Of a DNA stretch of 64,000 bases, positions 9,198 to 19,615 are shown piece by piece. Position numbers and translations under genes: made by a program. The stretch covers positions 1 through 64,000 of the forward strand of contig BLAL01000234.1 of NCBI GenBank assembly GCA_015698045.1, given 5' to 3'. Below the pieces are notes generated by a model, which saw only the letters and a list, made by a program, of their open reading frames with translations, did not search any database and was not told the origin of the DNA. This stretch comes from Rhizophagus clarus. Its lineage: Eukaryota; Glomeromycota; Glomeromycetes; Glomerales; Glomeraceae. The first letter of the stretch is position 1, and the number at the start of each line of letters is the position of its first letter.

Positions 9198-9353
9198 TCA
9201 TATATCATGAACACGATTTTTATTAATATGATACTCCTTTACTATTATATATACTGGAACTTTATTTTTAAGATATCTAATTTCTTCGATCTGCTCAGGT
9301 GTTAAAATAGTGGCACTCCGCCGATAATGGGTTTTTAGAATCGAGGTAGACAT
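9198..9353 (-). CDS. Mini helix-turn-helix protein
   Basis: 51 residues, ATG 9353 to TGA 9198. The text after a basic start (MSTSILKTHYRRSATILTPE) is a typical homeodomain-like HTH: LTPEQIEEIRYLKNKVPVYI, a turn, then a second helix with KEYHINKNRVHDI (recognition-helix-like). Resembles the HTH of resolvases and small Polinton/giant-virus regulators. It could bind element DNA or regulate the divergent genes around it. The whole short frame is intact. Assignment is by pattern only. Confidence 0.5.
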   Translation of the reverse strand: MSTSILKTHYRRSATILTPEQIEEIRYLKNKVPVYIIVKEYHINKNRVHDI

Positions 9354-9359
9354 ACTCCT

Positions 9360-9650
9360 CATATATTTTTAGATGATGTATTTAGATGTATAAAAAATAT
9401 AAGAAATCAATATTTATCATTTTAGATGGATAATAAAAATTAGAATTCAATAATTATTGTTTTAGGATGAGAGGGGACGTTAGAAAGCATAATTTATTGT
9501 TTTAGATGGGTAGAATACATTCTAATATGCTATCTAAGATAATAATAAAAAACGATCGATATCCTTCGTATTCATTCTATATTTATTGTAATTGTTCTCT
9601 AACAAAAAAATATGAAAAGTTTTTTTACAGTTTATGGCCAATGTAAATAA
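9360..9650. repeat. Degenerate TTTTAGATG-containing repeats, non-coding
   Basis: The phrase TTTATTGTTTTAGATGG and variants recur about every 60 bp (near 9371, 9420, 9462, 9502). No gene is seen here. It separates the minus-strand HTH gene from the plus-strand coiled-coil gene and may hold their divergent promoters. Confidence 0.5.
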
Positions 9651-10079
9651 ATGGGAACGTATGATCTTGAAAAGGAGATATACCGCATTTTGCAAGACTC
9701 ATCCAAAATTCGAGGTTATAATGCTAGGTTGCAGAGCGAATATATAAATCTCAATGATGAGAATAGGCGGTTAAAGGTTGAAAACTCCAAACTTGTCTCC
9801 CAGAGTGCTTGTACAGAAATATCTCTCGCCAAAGCTGAAGCCGATAACTTTGCAAAATCAGAGGAAGTGAAGTCGCTTCAGTCTGTGATTAATTTATTGG
9901 TTCCAGGATATTTCGGTAAGAATAATCGGTCAGATTCCCATGTAAAAAGTGGGCCAATAGGCGCTTCGCATGGCGGAAAAAATGATGAGCCAGAAGACCC
10001 AGTATCTTTGAGACTCTCTAGCACTTCTTCAGTTATAGGCATCCCGGATAGGCCTTTCAAGGCGAGGAGAGTAGCGTGA
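9651..10079 (+). CDS. Coiled-coil protein with disordered tail
   Basis: 142 codons. Residues 1-75 are coiled coil (YDLEKEIYRILQDSSKIRGY, ENRRLKVENSKL), followed by a Gly/Ser/Pro-rich tail ending GIPDRPFKARRVA. No known family. It overlaps the next frame by 4 nt, suggesting coordinate expression with the membrane protein that follows. Confidence 0.5.
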   Translation: MGTYDLEKEIYRILQDSSKIRGYNARLQSEYINLNDENRRLKVENSKLVSQSACTEISLAKAEADNFAKSEEVKSLQSVINLLVPGYFGKNNRSDSHVKSGPIGASHGGKNDEPEDPVSLRLSSTSSVIGIPDRPFKARRVA

Positions 10080-10342
10080 ATTCGAAAACTGACCTCGACA
10101 AATTATTGTCATATATACTTCCCTTTTCAATAATACTTTTTCTCCTGATCGCAATTATGTGGTTTATTATTATGAAAAAGTTACGGAATACACAGGAAAA
10201 AGCTGAGCAATATATTCAGGCTAGAGATTGGCATCTCCAAAGGCTGGCTGTACGATCGGAGGCTGGAAGGAAAAAAAATGACCAATATTCTACCCACGAA
10301 AAATATATAAATAGGCCAGACATTTATTATCTCAAATCCTAA
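10076..10342 (+). CDS. Single-pass membrane protein
   Basis: 88 codons. A short polar start is followed by one strong transmembrane segment (ILPFSIILFLLIAIMWFIIM, about residues 13-34), then a positively charged, helical cytoplasmic-type domain (KKLRNTQEKAEQYIQARDW). Polintons and adintoviruses often encode small membrane proteins of unknown job. Membrane attachment or egress would fit, but nothing proves it. Confidence 0.5.
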   Translation: MNSKTDLDKLLSYILPFSIILFLLIAIMWFIIMKKLRNTQEKAEQYIQARDWHLQRLAVRSEAGRKKNDQYSTHEKYINRPDIYYLKS

Positions 10343-10346
10343 TCGA

Positions 10347-10724
10347 CTACCGTATAAGTACTGGCGCTAATGGGACTTTTTCGAATCTTTTTTGGATATA
10401 AGCTAATACCTTTTCTGATAAATCTCTTTCGGCTTGGCGCTTGGGCGGATTTATTAAGACTTTTTTAGTTTGGGCCACCGTACATGCTAGTAACCATCCA
10501 ATATGAATGAACTCACCTTCCTTACTATTATGCCCATAACGTTGTAAAAATTGATAGTCACCCATTACGATATCTGCCATTCCTTCCTGATCTGCTATTA
10601 TCTTACTAAATAGCCACCTATCCTCTTCTATGATCGGGAGGCGAATTTCATTTGGTTCGAAGCCTATATACTGAGAAACTATGTCGCGTAGTTCAGCAAT
10701 AAAGACTATGTTTAAAATCTGCAT
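10347..10724 (-). CDS. Unknown protein beside the polymerase
   Basis: 125 codons. Compact, mixed alpha/beta composition with motifs IGFEPNEIRLPIIEEDRW and EFIHIGWLLACTVAQTKK. No family recognised. It is convergent with the membrane protein gene (5 bp between stops) and in the same direction as the polymerase, downstream of it. Confidence 0.45.
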   Translation of the reverse strand: MQILNIVFIAELRDIVSQYIGFEPNEIRLPIIEEDRWLFSKIIADQEGMADIVMGDYQFLQRYGHNSKEGEFIHIGWLLACTVAQTKKVLINPPKRQAERDLSEKVLAYIQKRFEKVPLAPVLIR

Positions 10725-10962
10725 ATTTTCGGCTGATCGTAAACTTTGATATGCAAAATACTAATGATTATCTCCGGGCATATCTGAGGCTAGGCTATAT
10801 GATCAGAAGATGATCTCTTGGGATCGGAGGCCAGAAGATTGATTATAGGAATTAAAGTTAGCCGGTATTACTGCAAGTGAAAAATATATGCACTCATAAA
10901 TAATATTGCAAGTATTCCAGCAGAGGTGTCGCAGTTTCAGCTAAGAATACCTGAAAAGTTTA

Positions 10963-13900
10963 TTATAAGCCTTTTATATATTTTTTAAGCCATTTCTTTG
11001 CCTCGTCCTGAGAATAAGTGTCGATCTGCTTTTCTTTCTCATCCGAATCTTTGAGTTGCATAATTTTATGCGAAGGTGGTAGTTGGTATCTATCATCCTC
11101 GTTAATAAAGCGTGCGCACATTCCCACTGTTTTTTCTAAATAGTAGTTGATGTCTATTTCCATATTAAGCTCTTTTGCGATGTCCGCATACTCCATATAA
11201 TCTCCAACTCTATGCTGTTCCTTTCAACCCTCTTCATTATAGAGAGGTGGGCCTTTAACAACTACATAATTAAACCGTTCACCAGGATCAGGAATCATCT
11301 CATTTTTTTTTCTCATCCGTCCTATAAAGCAATGAACGCAAAGATTTTTTTTCTTTGGCTTCCATGTAGCCATTACGATAAAATCGTTAAAATCCCATTG
11401 CTTATGTTTGGCCTCTCTGAGAGTATCTTCAACAATTTTATGAATTGAGCGCGTGTTATTTATATCCATAGCTTCCCGCATAATTTTTTCCCCAATGAAT
11501 TTAAAAAGCTGAGACTGGCCTTGCTTTACAGTATTAATTCCCTTTTTAAAGAGATCATCGGGCCTGAAATTGACAACCCCTTCATGAGGTACACCGAAGT
11601 ATTTTTTTTTACCGGTAAAGCAGACAGGAAATAATACCTCTTCGTACGCCATCTTAAGATAAGATGTGCCGTTTTTTATCCTAAGATAAGCATTTACTTG
11701 ATCGCGCAATTTTTTCATCACACCCATAGTAATATTAACCATTTCAGTCCAGTATTCCTCCTTGGAAAGCTTTCCTTCATTAAAAGCTCTATCGCATATT
11801 TCATAATACTTATCTGGGCAGGTGATATATAAAGAATCAGTATCGCCATATTTTATTCCGAAACCTTTTCCAGATACGAATTTAGTGACAAGACCAATAT
11901 TATATTGACCTGCAGAAGTGATTCCTCCGGCTAATTCGAGAAGAAAGAATGGGGATATGCTATTTCCAGCCTCTCCATAAAAAGTATTCATGTATACCTT
12001 CAAAGCAGACTGTTTGGAATTCAAACAGTTATAATCGAAACATACGGATGAGTATTCTGAATTCAACCCTTCCAGAACCTTTTTACCTCTCTCTTTAGCC
12101 GAACTGATCGTTTTTCCAAGACGCTTCTTTTTCTTTCCTAATTGGGCAAGTTGTGCTTTAAGCTCTACTCTCTTGTTGTACAAATCCTCTAATACGATAG
12201 GATATAAACCCTTCTTCTCGGATTGATTATCATGACTTACGCTCCAAGCTTGAACGGTACGGCCATTGAATGGAAATTCAATCTTATGTAAGATGTTTCC
12301 ATTTTTTCGCACATTAACGGCCTCACCATGCGTTAATATTATTTTTTCTGGAGAAAGGTTGTAAGTCATGATTAGGCTGGGATATAATGAGGCAAAATCC
12401 AATCCCGTTACAGGTCTTGCAGTCTCGATCCTCTTTTTAGGCAGATATACATATGCGCCAGGATACTTACCCTTTTCTGTGTTTTTACTCTGTCTCATGC
12501 TAAATAGTATATCACGTTTGGTGGCATAGGCACCGACAAGGTTTCGCACCTTCATTCCGTTTGCACGATAATGAGAGTCAAAGAAAGAAACGTAAGCTAA
12601 AGAAGCGACCTCCCTATAATCATTAATTACATTTCGCTTAACCATGAGCTCCTGGCAACGCAATGCATCTATAATACAATAGTATGCTACTTCATGCATG
12701 TCATGCATGGTAGAAGAATGCGATTCTCTTAGGGTGGCACCAGCTTTCGCTTCTGAGTAGATTCTCCACATTTTATTATATGGTATATCCGCCTTACCGT
12801 CAAGTCCACATTTTTTTAAGTAAAACGCAAGCGAGCTTTTCCTATCTACTTCCGCACGAGGGTAGAGTTTCTTAAAACATACACGTACGTCAATTGGTAC
12901 ACAGCCTGGTATTTTAAGAAAAGTGGAAATGAAATCTTCCTCCGGACAAATTTTAACCTTGACTGGCTGTACCCTGAACTCTTCCTCCTCCTCACCATCA
13001 GTAGCACCTTTTTTCTTCCGAAAATTATTTTTAGAGTTTACCCCTAACTTTCCATAATAATCCCATTTTTGAATTTCTTCAGATGATTTAAAGTCTCCTG
13101 TCATCTGCTTCCACATCCATTCGAGAAGATTAAGTCTAGAAGCTCTTTTCACAATGAATGGCCAATCATAATCAGAATCATTGAAACCAAGCTGGATATC
13201 AGGTTGAAAGGCTCCCCAGCATAATGCAAATGCCTTTAATAAATTTGGCTGATTTCTGCATACAACTGTTATCCAGCGCAGGTCTGGCGCGGTTTCAAGA
13301 TCGACGAGACAAATTTGTTTTAGCGGTTTTGGATCATCTTTCCAATGCAAGGTCATGCAAATCATAAATACATTATTCTCTTTATTATGTACTTCAGCAA
13401 ATTCTCCCAGCTCTCGTGATTGCGTCTCTATATCCCACGTGAGGATAAGCGTGCGATCTCTTACAAGTGCTGGAAGCAGAAAACGGTCATTTATCAATTT
13501 TAGGTCTTCTACTGCTCGAAAATGATTTATGGAAACGTGAAAGTCGTATGTATATTGAGGATGTTTTCTAAGAATACCTGCTCAACATGGACCAACCAGA
13601 AATTGCAATTCCATTCTCTCTCGCTATTTTACGATATAATGAGGATATATCATCTGATGCAGTTTCGAAATTATTATCTTGAATGGCTTGGAAGGCTTTC
13701 TTTCTATCTCCAGTAGCATGCGTAAAAACTCGTAAATATAACTTTTTTTCTGTATGATAACCGTGGAAAGGGAAGGCCCTAATAGGCACTATTTTATAAG
13801 CGTTTATAGTACTACATAGAATTTCGTCTATTTTTACCTTAAAGTCGTCCGCAGATTCCTTCTCAGGTACACGAATATCAAAAAAAACCTGGATTCCTGT

Positions 13901-14263
13901 AAGGGTAACTACTGCTTTTTGGCCATTGATGAGAGAGCCGTAAAGACGCAAAACGTAACGGTTCTTTTTACCTATTTTTTCTGATGACCCTCCAAAATCA
14001 ACAGCCATAAACGGAATTTCTTGGCAACTAGATAGAGCATCTTTAAGAATTGCCGTTAATCCCCCATCATTTTCCGCAACTATATCATCTCGAGTTGGGA
14101 TGCCTGGCAAGTAATTTTTACCAGAATAGCGAATCACCTGGCCTTCCATTTTATCTTTTTCAGCCTCTGGGTGAAAAAGGGCGGGGCGTCTTCGAAGACT
14201 GATTGGCTCATTTTTTTCGAAAGATTTATAGTTATACCAAAACTCAAGGTATAATATTCGCAA
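10963..14263 (-). pseudogene. polB: Protein-primed-type family B DNA polymerase (Polinton PolB, broken)
   Basis: Replicates the element. On the minus strand I read, in order: an N-terminal domain beginning MRILYLEFWYNYKSF; exonuclease motifs Exo I (LILTWDIETQS), Exo II (LGFNDSDYDWPF) and Exo III (YYCIIDAL); polymerase motif A (VTGLDFASLYPSLIMTYN), motif B (KQSALKVYMNTFYGE), motif C (KYGDTDSLYIT) and the KKKY box (TGKKKYFG); and a C-terminal tail with EIDINYYLEKTVGMCARF. The total, about 1,100 residues, fits Polinton polymerases. All catalytic aspartates of motifs A and C are visible. The gene is broken in a few places. This is the clearest family marker in the window. Confidence 0.92.
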
Positions 14264-14317
14264 GAAAAAAGTTTAAAATGAAATTAATTCCCCGACATTA
14301 TTAATTGATATATACAA

Positions 14318-14560
14318 ATGGAAGGCGGAAAAAAGGTGACACTCTGGAATTTTTATTATTGTCCATATATTCTTAAGACTGGCGAAGTGTGTAATCGGAG
14401 ATGCTATGATCCAAAGGGATGTAAAGTCCATCGGAATTCTAGGCAAGTTCCTTGTAAAGAATGCAGTGAGCCAACAAGATCCGAATATGACTATTGCGAT
14501 ACGCATGCAAAAAACATAGATCAAGAGAACATTATCATCGGAAAAAGCAGGCTAAGTTAG
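14318..14560 (+). CDS. Small Cys-rich zinc-binding protein
   Basis: 80 codons with paired cysteines/histidines: YYCPYILKTGEVCNRRC, then CKVHR, PCKECSEP and YDYCDTH. The spacing suggests two treble-clef or ribbon-like zinc sites. It starts 54 bp upstream-divergent from the polymerase start (14263), so both may share a promoter. Small zinc proteins often act as early regulators in large DNA viruses, which is only an analogy. Confidence 0.5.
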   Translation: MEGGKKVTLWNFYYCPYILKTGEVCNRRCYDPKGCKVHRNSRQVPCKECSEPTRSEYDYCDTHAKNIDQENIIIGKSRLS

Positions 14561-14639
14561 CTTCGACGCAGATAGTGGTAGGTAATTTAGAGGTAAGCAA
14601 AAATGATACAACTTATCACTAGTGGATCCTTTGGGATCA

Positions 14640-15170
14640 TGTCACTAGAAAAAAATCAGACTATGGACGCTTCTATGGACGTCGGAAGTAGGTTTTGGGC
14701 AGTTTAGATTTCTGAAAAGCCGTCCAGATGGATGACCATAGTGACCATAGAAAAAATCGGACTATGGACGCTTCCGTGGATGTCGGAAGTAGGGTTTTTG
14801 ATGCTTTTAGATCTCTGGAAGGCTTTTCAGATGGGTGTCCATAGTGACCATAGCGTCCATAAAAAAAATCGGATCTCTTAACTTTTTTTTATTTTTTAGC
14901 ATAGCATAGGAAAAGTTTCGAAAATTTTCCTACAACTTTTTTTTATTTTTTAGTATAGCATAGGAAAAGTTTCGAAAATTTTCCTACAACTTTACTTTTA
15001 CTATGGACACTATGGACACTATGGACAAAGATAGAAGAAAACAAGCAATAAGCTTATAACCCCAAAAAAAGATACCATAGTTGTCCATAGAAGCGTCCAC
15101 AGTATCCACAGAAAAATTTCCATAGTATCCACAGCAATCGGTATACATATACCGGCGCAATAGTTAGACT
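14640..15170. repeat. CTATGGAC tandem repeats and duplicated 56-bp palindromic unit
   Basis: Two diverged copies of about 115 bp (about 14648-14755 and 14755-14872) share GGACTATGGACGCTTC, GTCGGAAGTAGG and CCATAGTGACCATAG. A 56-bp unit is then repeated in tandem (about 14880-14995); each copy carries the near-palindrome TAGGAAAAGTTTCGAAAAT. CTATGGACA/GTCCATAG words continue to 15130. The block has no coding frame and lies inside the right end of the virus-like element, where replication or packaging signals might be expected. Confidence 0.7.
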
Positions 15171-15560
15171 ACAAGATAATGTACTTCTTAGCAAATAAAT
15201 GCTTACAACATCCTGCCAATATGCTGGCAGAGGTTGGGTTGCGAATTAGTGTCTCAACCGGCAATCAAAAGGGCCGGCCAAAATAATACATAATGCACCT
15301 CCAATTCTAGATACAAAAAATATGTGGCACAAATGCATATATATTGGGTTCCGGAAACATTCCCAGAACATTCCCGTTACTATCCCGTAACTATGTGAGG
15401 GTGTTCGATGCCGTAACAGGATCACGTGACCATGGCGCAGTAAGGCGCAGTATAAATTCGCTTAATTTTGGCCAATACTATTCCACAATTTCGGCCAGAT
15501 CTTTGAACATAATAACTCGGCACCCAAGCTGACCTAAAACTGGCAAAATAATAGAACCTT
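15171..15560. other. Non-coding right flank of the virus-like element
   Basis: No convincing gene. Short direct repeats of ACATTCCC/TATCCCGTAACTAT (15355-15395) and a CACGTGACCATGG word (15423) are the only structure seen. Confidence 0.4.
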
Positions 15561-15562
15561 TC

Positions 15563-15610
15563 TAGCTCCCTGCCAGTTCCATGACAGTTCCACAATAGTT
15601 CCATGATACT
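15563..15610 (-). repeat. Candidate right inverted end (agttcc-rich)
   Basis: Partner of 731-780 in inverted orientation; core AGCTCCCTGCCAGTTCC then further agttcc words at about 18-bp spacing. Similarity is roughly three quarters over 43 positions by eye. Not accompanied by a recognisable target duplication. Confidence 0.35.
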
Positions 15611-16130
15611 ATCAGGTCACTATCATGGCGCCAAGCAGGATCCTTGAATCACATGCCCAAAGATCGGCCGAAATTATGTTATAGTGCTGGTCGAAATTAA
15701 TCGCAGATCAACTGCGCCACCTGACACGATATTTTTTTACCACATTTTGGGATCTAGAAAGGCAACAAAATAGGTAAAGAAGGAAAACACCTTCGACACC
15801 TTAATAGGCAACCAAAGAGGCACAGAATGGCAGAAACTTTGTCATAAAACTTAGGGTCCAAACAATTGCAGACAAGCCAGACCTCCAACATAGAATTCAA
15901 CAGCCAATCAACCACAGAACCCCAATATCATAAATTATATTAAAAAAACAATTATTGGCGCACAGAACTAAATAAAAATAGGTACATTTCAATTATTTAG
16001 TAATAGTAATATTTAGGTTATTTAATCACATGATCCCCAAATAATAAATGGGAAAAGCTAAAGAAAAGTAAATTCAAAGGGAAGGAATATAGTAAGAAAA
16101 AAACTAGGTATACGAAATCATCATAGTCAA
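15611..16130. other. No gene seen
   Basis: AT-rich sequence without a credible open frame or clear repeat. It bridges the virus-like element and the TTTAG repeat block. Confidence 0.4.
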
Positions 16131-16340
16131 GTTATTTAGATAGATTATTTAATCATATTTAGGTTATTAACTTTAGATCATTTAGATATATTTAGACCAT
16201 TTAGTTATATTTAGATTATTTAGTTATATTTAGACCATTTAGTTATATTTAGATTATTTAGTTATATTTAGACCATTTAGTTATATTTAGATTATTTATA
16301 GTCATACTTAGATTATTTAGTTATATTTAGATTATTTTAT
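16131..16340. repeat. Tandem ATTTAGATTATTTAGTTAT repeats
   Basis: Alternating units ATTTAGACCATTTAGTTAT and ATTTAGATTATTTAGTTAT of about 19 bp are repeated about ten times with little divergence. This minisatellite directly adjoins a perfect palindrome and a Harbinger pseudogene. Confidence 0.8.
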
Positions 16341-16358
16341 TACTAAATAACCTAGTCT

Positions 16359-16410
16359 AAGCCGTTTATGACTAAACGATATAATTATATCGTTTAGTCA
16401 TAAACGGCTT
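16359..16410. repeat. 52-bp perfect palindrome
   Basis: Two 26-bp arms without spacer: AAGCCGTTTATGACTAAACG ... CGTTTAGTCATAAACGGCTT, centred between 16384 and 16385. Every base pairs. It could be two terminal inverted repeats meeting head to head, the end of the adjoining Harbinger-like element, or a very young hairpin. Perfect symmetry means little time for mutation or ongoing conversion. Confidence 0.85.
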
Positions 16411-16429
16411 GAGTAATATTAAAGCAAGT

Positions 16430-17115
16430 TTGCAAATCAGTTACAGGATTGTTAAAGGGTTTAATAAGAAAACTAGATAAAGGATATGCAGAATCTTCAA
16501 GTAAATAATCGTATCCTTTATAAGTGTTTTATAATTTTGATAAAAATATGAATTTTGATATACTTTTGCATCATGTACTGATTCTGGCCATTTTATCTCA
16601 TAGTCAATAAAAATTCCATTATGATCAACAATACCTTGACATTGAATTGAATATCTTTTTTTACAATTCCAGTAAATTTCAGGTTGTTTTAAAGGTGCAG
16701 TTTCTAGTATTATGTGAGTTCTATCAATAGTACCAATAAAATTATTAAATCCTCCAATATTTCTAAATTCTATATGAACCATTTTTCTTAATTCTCCTGT
16801 AGGCTATATGATTAATGAACTTTTTAATGAAAGAATAGCTAACATAACTCTATTGCAAAATAAATAAACAGTACCTTTTGAAATATCAAATTATGAACAT
16901 ATACCAAAAATTTCATCTTTTGAACCTACTCTACATAAAAAAAATAGCCAATTATAATTCAATTGGAACTTGTTGTTTATTTCCAGTTGATTGAAAAATT
17001 GAATGTGTTTTAATTTTTTGTTGCAAGATTGTGAAAACTTTGAGGATCCATTCTCATAATTTTTTTAAACCTAACATCATCATATTTAGGAAGGATTAAG
17101 TGCCATCACGCTTGG
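16430..17115 (-). pseudogene. PIF/Harbinger-like transposase (DDE_Tnp_4), decayed
   Basis: On the minus strand the text runs from LPKYDDVRFKKIMRMDPQSF (about 17100) through DISKGTVYLFCNRVMLAIL to the core at 16782-16441: FNNFIGTIDRTHIILETAPL (first catalytic D), KKRYSIQCQGIVDHNGIF, WPESVHDAKVYQNSYFYQN (second D), then in another frame GYDYLLEDSAYPLSSFLIKP. These are standard Harbinger landmarks. Defects visible: several stop codons upstream of 16782 and a one-base frame change near 16510. The last catalytic acid is not reached. It ends 20 bp from the 52-bp palindrome. It cannot be functional. Confidence 0.8.
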
Positions 17116-19452
17116 ATTTGGCTATGTTGTACTTACATGATTCTAAATAACAAAAATCTAATTTTTTCAGCTTTAAATTGTTCTTTAGAATCATTAGATT
17201 CATTATTAGAATTCTCAAAAACCTGGCTTGATTTAATAAAATTTATAATTAGCAGGTTTTAAAGTATAAAATTTTTGCTTATCGAGTATACAAATCAAAT
17301 GACCGATCAAAGGATACTCAATTGCATGACCAAAATGTGTGCCAGGTTATGCTGAATATATTGCTTTAGAGTACAACTGTAAATGTCAATTTGCTTGACT
17401 GTCATAAATTTGACCGCATTTTTTTTCATGCAATGTTTTATCTTAGAAAAATGTTTTTTTAAAAATGTTAAAAAATAAAAAATATGCGTTTTGCATACTT
17501 TTAAATATTATTACAAAGGAGCACAATTTTAATAAATAAAAGTTCATTTGCATTATATTAAATATTATAAATATTATATTACATGAAATTTATGAAATTT
17601 TTATTTAAAAACGCATCAGTATTTTTACAAAAAACTTCACAAATAATTAAGCTAGTTCCATAAAAATCAATATATATAAACTTTAATAATTACAGAACAA
17701 CATTATTATACTTATTTCACTTGTTTCTTTTGGCCAAACTCAAATTATAACTTGAAATGTAAAACAACATGTCCTAATATTATAAAAAAAAATCCATAAC
17801 ATTATGAAATTAATATAAGTCAATATACAAGCATCCCATACCTTATAAACAACTTTATTTAAGCATTTTTCACCTGTTTAATACGACTAAACGCTGAAAT
17901 TATGCTGTGAAATCTCTATAAAACGCGTTTGTTATGAATTTATTTATTGAATATTTATATCCTTATAAACTTTATTAAATAACAATAACTTCTAAAATAT
18001 TAAAATATTATATTTTTAAAATATGAAAAAGGAGAAAAGTTTTAATCGTATGATAAACAATAAACAGATAATTAATGTGGCTAATGAACCTTTGAACCCG
18101 ACACACATTTAGGTCGTGCTACTCAATTTTGATTTTGATCACATGATCGGATTGGTCAACAGATTTTGTGATCAAAAACCCGATCAATCAGAATTGAACA
18201 GGGGCAGTATTAGTAGAAACATTTTGAGTGAGGGTAAGCAAGTTAACATTAGGTACGAAAGGTATCCTATTGCCCATTTTATTAACTTTACCAGTTGGTG
18301 GTCTTTTAGTTTGTCACAAATGCCCTGTTCATTTCTTGATCGTATCAGATTGACCGAAAAAATGTATAACCAATCAGATCATAGCTACAATTGAGCATAA
18401 TTTTTGATTGATCAGATTGGTCATATTATTCATAGCATATTATAGGACAAAGACACGCAGACGTCGCCGACGTGTTGTTTATTTATAAATCGATCAGGGA
18501 AAAATAATTTTTGTAGATCGGCTTGACTGACCGTTGACGGCATCAGTAACCAATTATTTAGGGGTGCAAATTTGCGATCAATCCGGTCAGATCTAGACAT
18601 TAGACAAATGGTTAATAGGAATAATAACTGTAAGTTGGATCAAAGTTGAAGGAGATTCCTGGCAAAGACGTTTGAGCCAAATGAGCCGTTTGTTGTCACG
18701 TTAACAGATGCTGTGAAGGTTGATTTATTGTTGGGTAGTAATATAAGACTGTGTACAAATATCTATACTATCGAAAAATCATCTTGTTATGACAACTTTT
18801 TCCTGCTATTATTAATACATCCTAATCTTATAGTAAATAAATTATTAATCAACATGCTTTAATCCAATTATTAAACTTGTAGCCAATACCAAAATTTTAA
18901 GTAAACACTTACTGATATAAAAAACAATCAAATTTCATATTCTTATTTGTTGAAATATTTATCCAAATAGAATAGAATTTTATTAGTTAAAAACATTCAT
19001 CAAGAATTAAAAATATCTGTTATTTTATTGAAAAAATTATTGCAAGTGGAAAAATGATTTTGATAGGAGAGATTTTTCGTATGGTAGAGAAATTTAACTG
19101 AATAGAAAAAGAATTACATTAATTCCTTTCATAATAGATTGAGGGTTTGGATCATATAATAATAGTGGTTTGGGAGCATTACTAACGCCCCTTTCCAGTT
19201 TTTTTATTTTTATAGACTCGGGCTTCAGCACTTTGAAAATGGAATTTTAAGAGAAATTAAAATTTTCAGTTAAATATAATTCTAAAGAGTGTAAGAAAAC
19301 TTTGCATACTGATACTTCTCCAGATTTGGAGATACACTTCTGTTCTCGTAACTTTCTTTTTTAGATTTAGACTATTTTTTTTATTAGTTTCAGTATGAAT
19401 CAACTAGAAGACTCGAAGTTCAAGAAATAGTTCTACTTACTAAACAATAAGG
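17116..19452. other. Long AT-rich intergenic stretch
   Basis: No supported gene. 18110-18600 has repeated words of the type GATCAGATTGGTCA in both orientations, suggesting a degraded small inverted-repeat element. A 92-codon frame there (18116-18394) has unconvincing composition. The rest is A/T homopolymer-rich. Confidence 0.4.
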
Positions 19453-19615
19453 ATATGGGGTCTTTGCAATAGAAAGGTACGAAACTCAAAAAAAATTTTA
19501 AATTTATTTTATATGCTAATTATGTTTTTTATACTAAAATAAGTGTAAATTTAATATTAATTAAATTTTTATTTTTTTTTGAGTTTCGTACCTTTCTATT
19601 GCAAAGACCCCATAT
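19453..19615. mobile_element. 163-bp MITE with >40-bp terminal inverted repeats (Tc1/mariner-like)
   Basis: The left arm, starting TGGGGTCTTTGCAATAGAAA and reading on through GGTACGAAACTCAAAAAAAA, is matched exactly in reverse complement at the right end (…CTATTGCAAAGACCCCA). The arms are over 40 bp, separated by an AT-rich core of about 75 bp. TA dinucleotides flank both ends, the target duplication of Tc1/mariner. No coding capacity. The perfect arms suggest a young or palindrome-stabilised copy. Confidence 0.85.

Larger units (their letters stand above)
731..15610. mobile_element. Polinton/Maverick-like virus fossil with Gag-like and protease genes (broken)
   Basis: Genes shared with Polintons are all here: family B DNA polymerase (10963-14263, minus), rve-type integrase (4380-5297, minus) and FtsK/HerA packaging ATPase (2828-3576, minus). 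Between them lie a zinc-ribbon nuclease, coiled-coil proteins, a single-pass membrane protein, a Gag-like region with zinc knuckle and an aspartic protease. I see no double or single jelly-roll capsid gene. Genes run on both strands, as is usual for Polintons. The element is broken, with about ten breaks overall, but the integrase frame is intact and most domains are easily read, so it is probably not old. Outer limits rest on weak inverted similarity; the gene-bearing core (about 2.8-14.6 kb) is firm. Confidence 0.85.

Noticed and set aside
18116-18394. 92-codon open frame
   Set aside because: It overlaps a cluster of GATCAGATTGGTCA inverted words, has no protein-like motif, and nothing similar is recognised.
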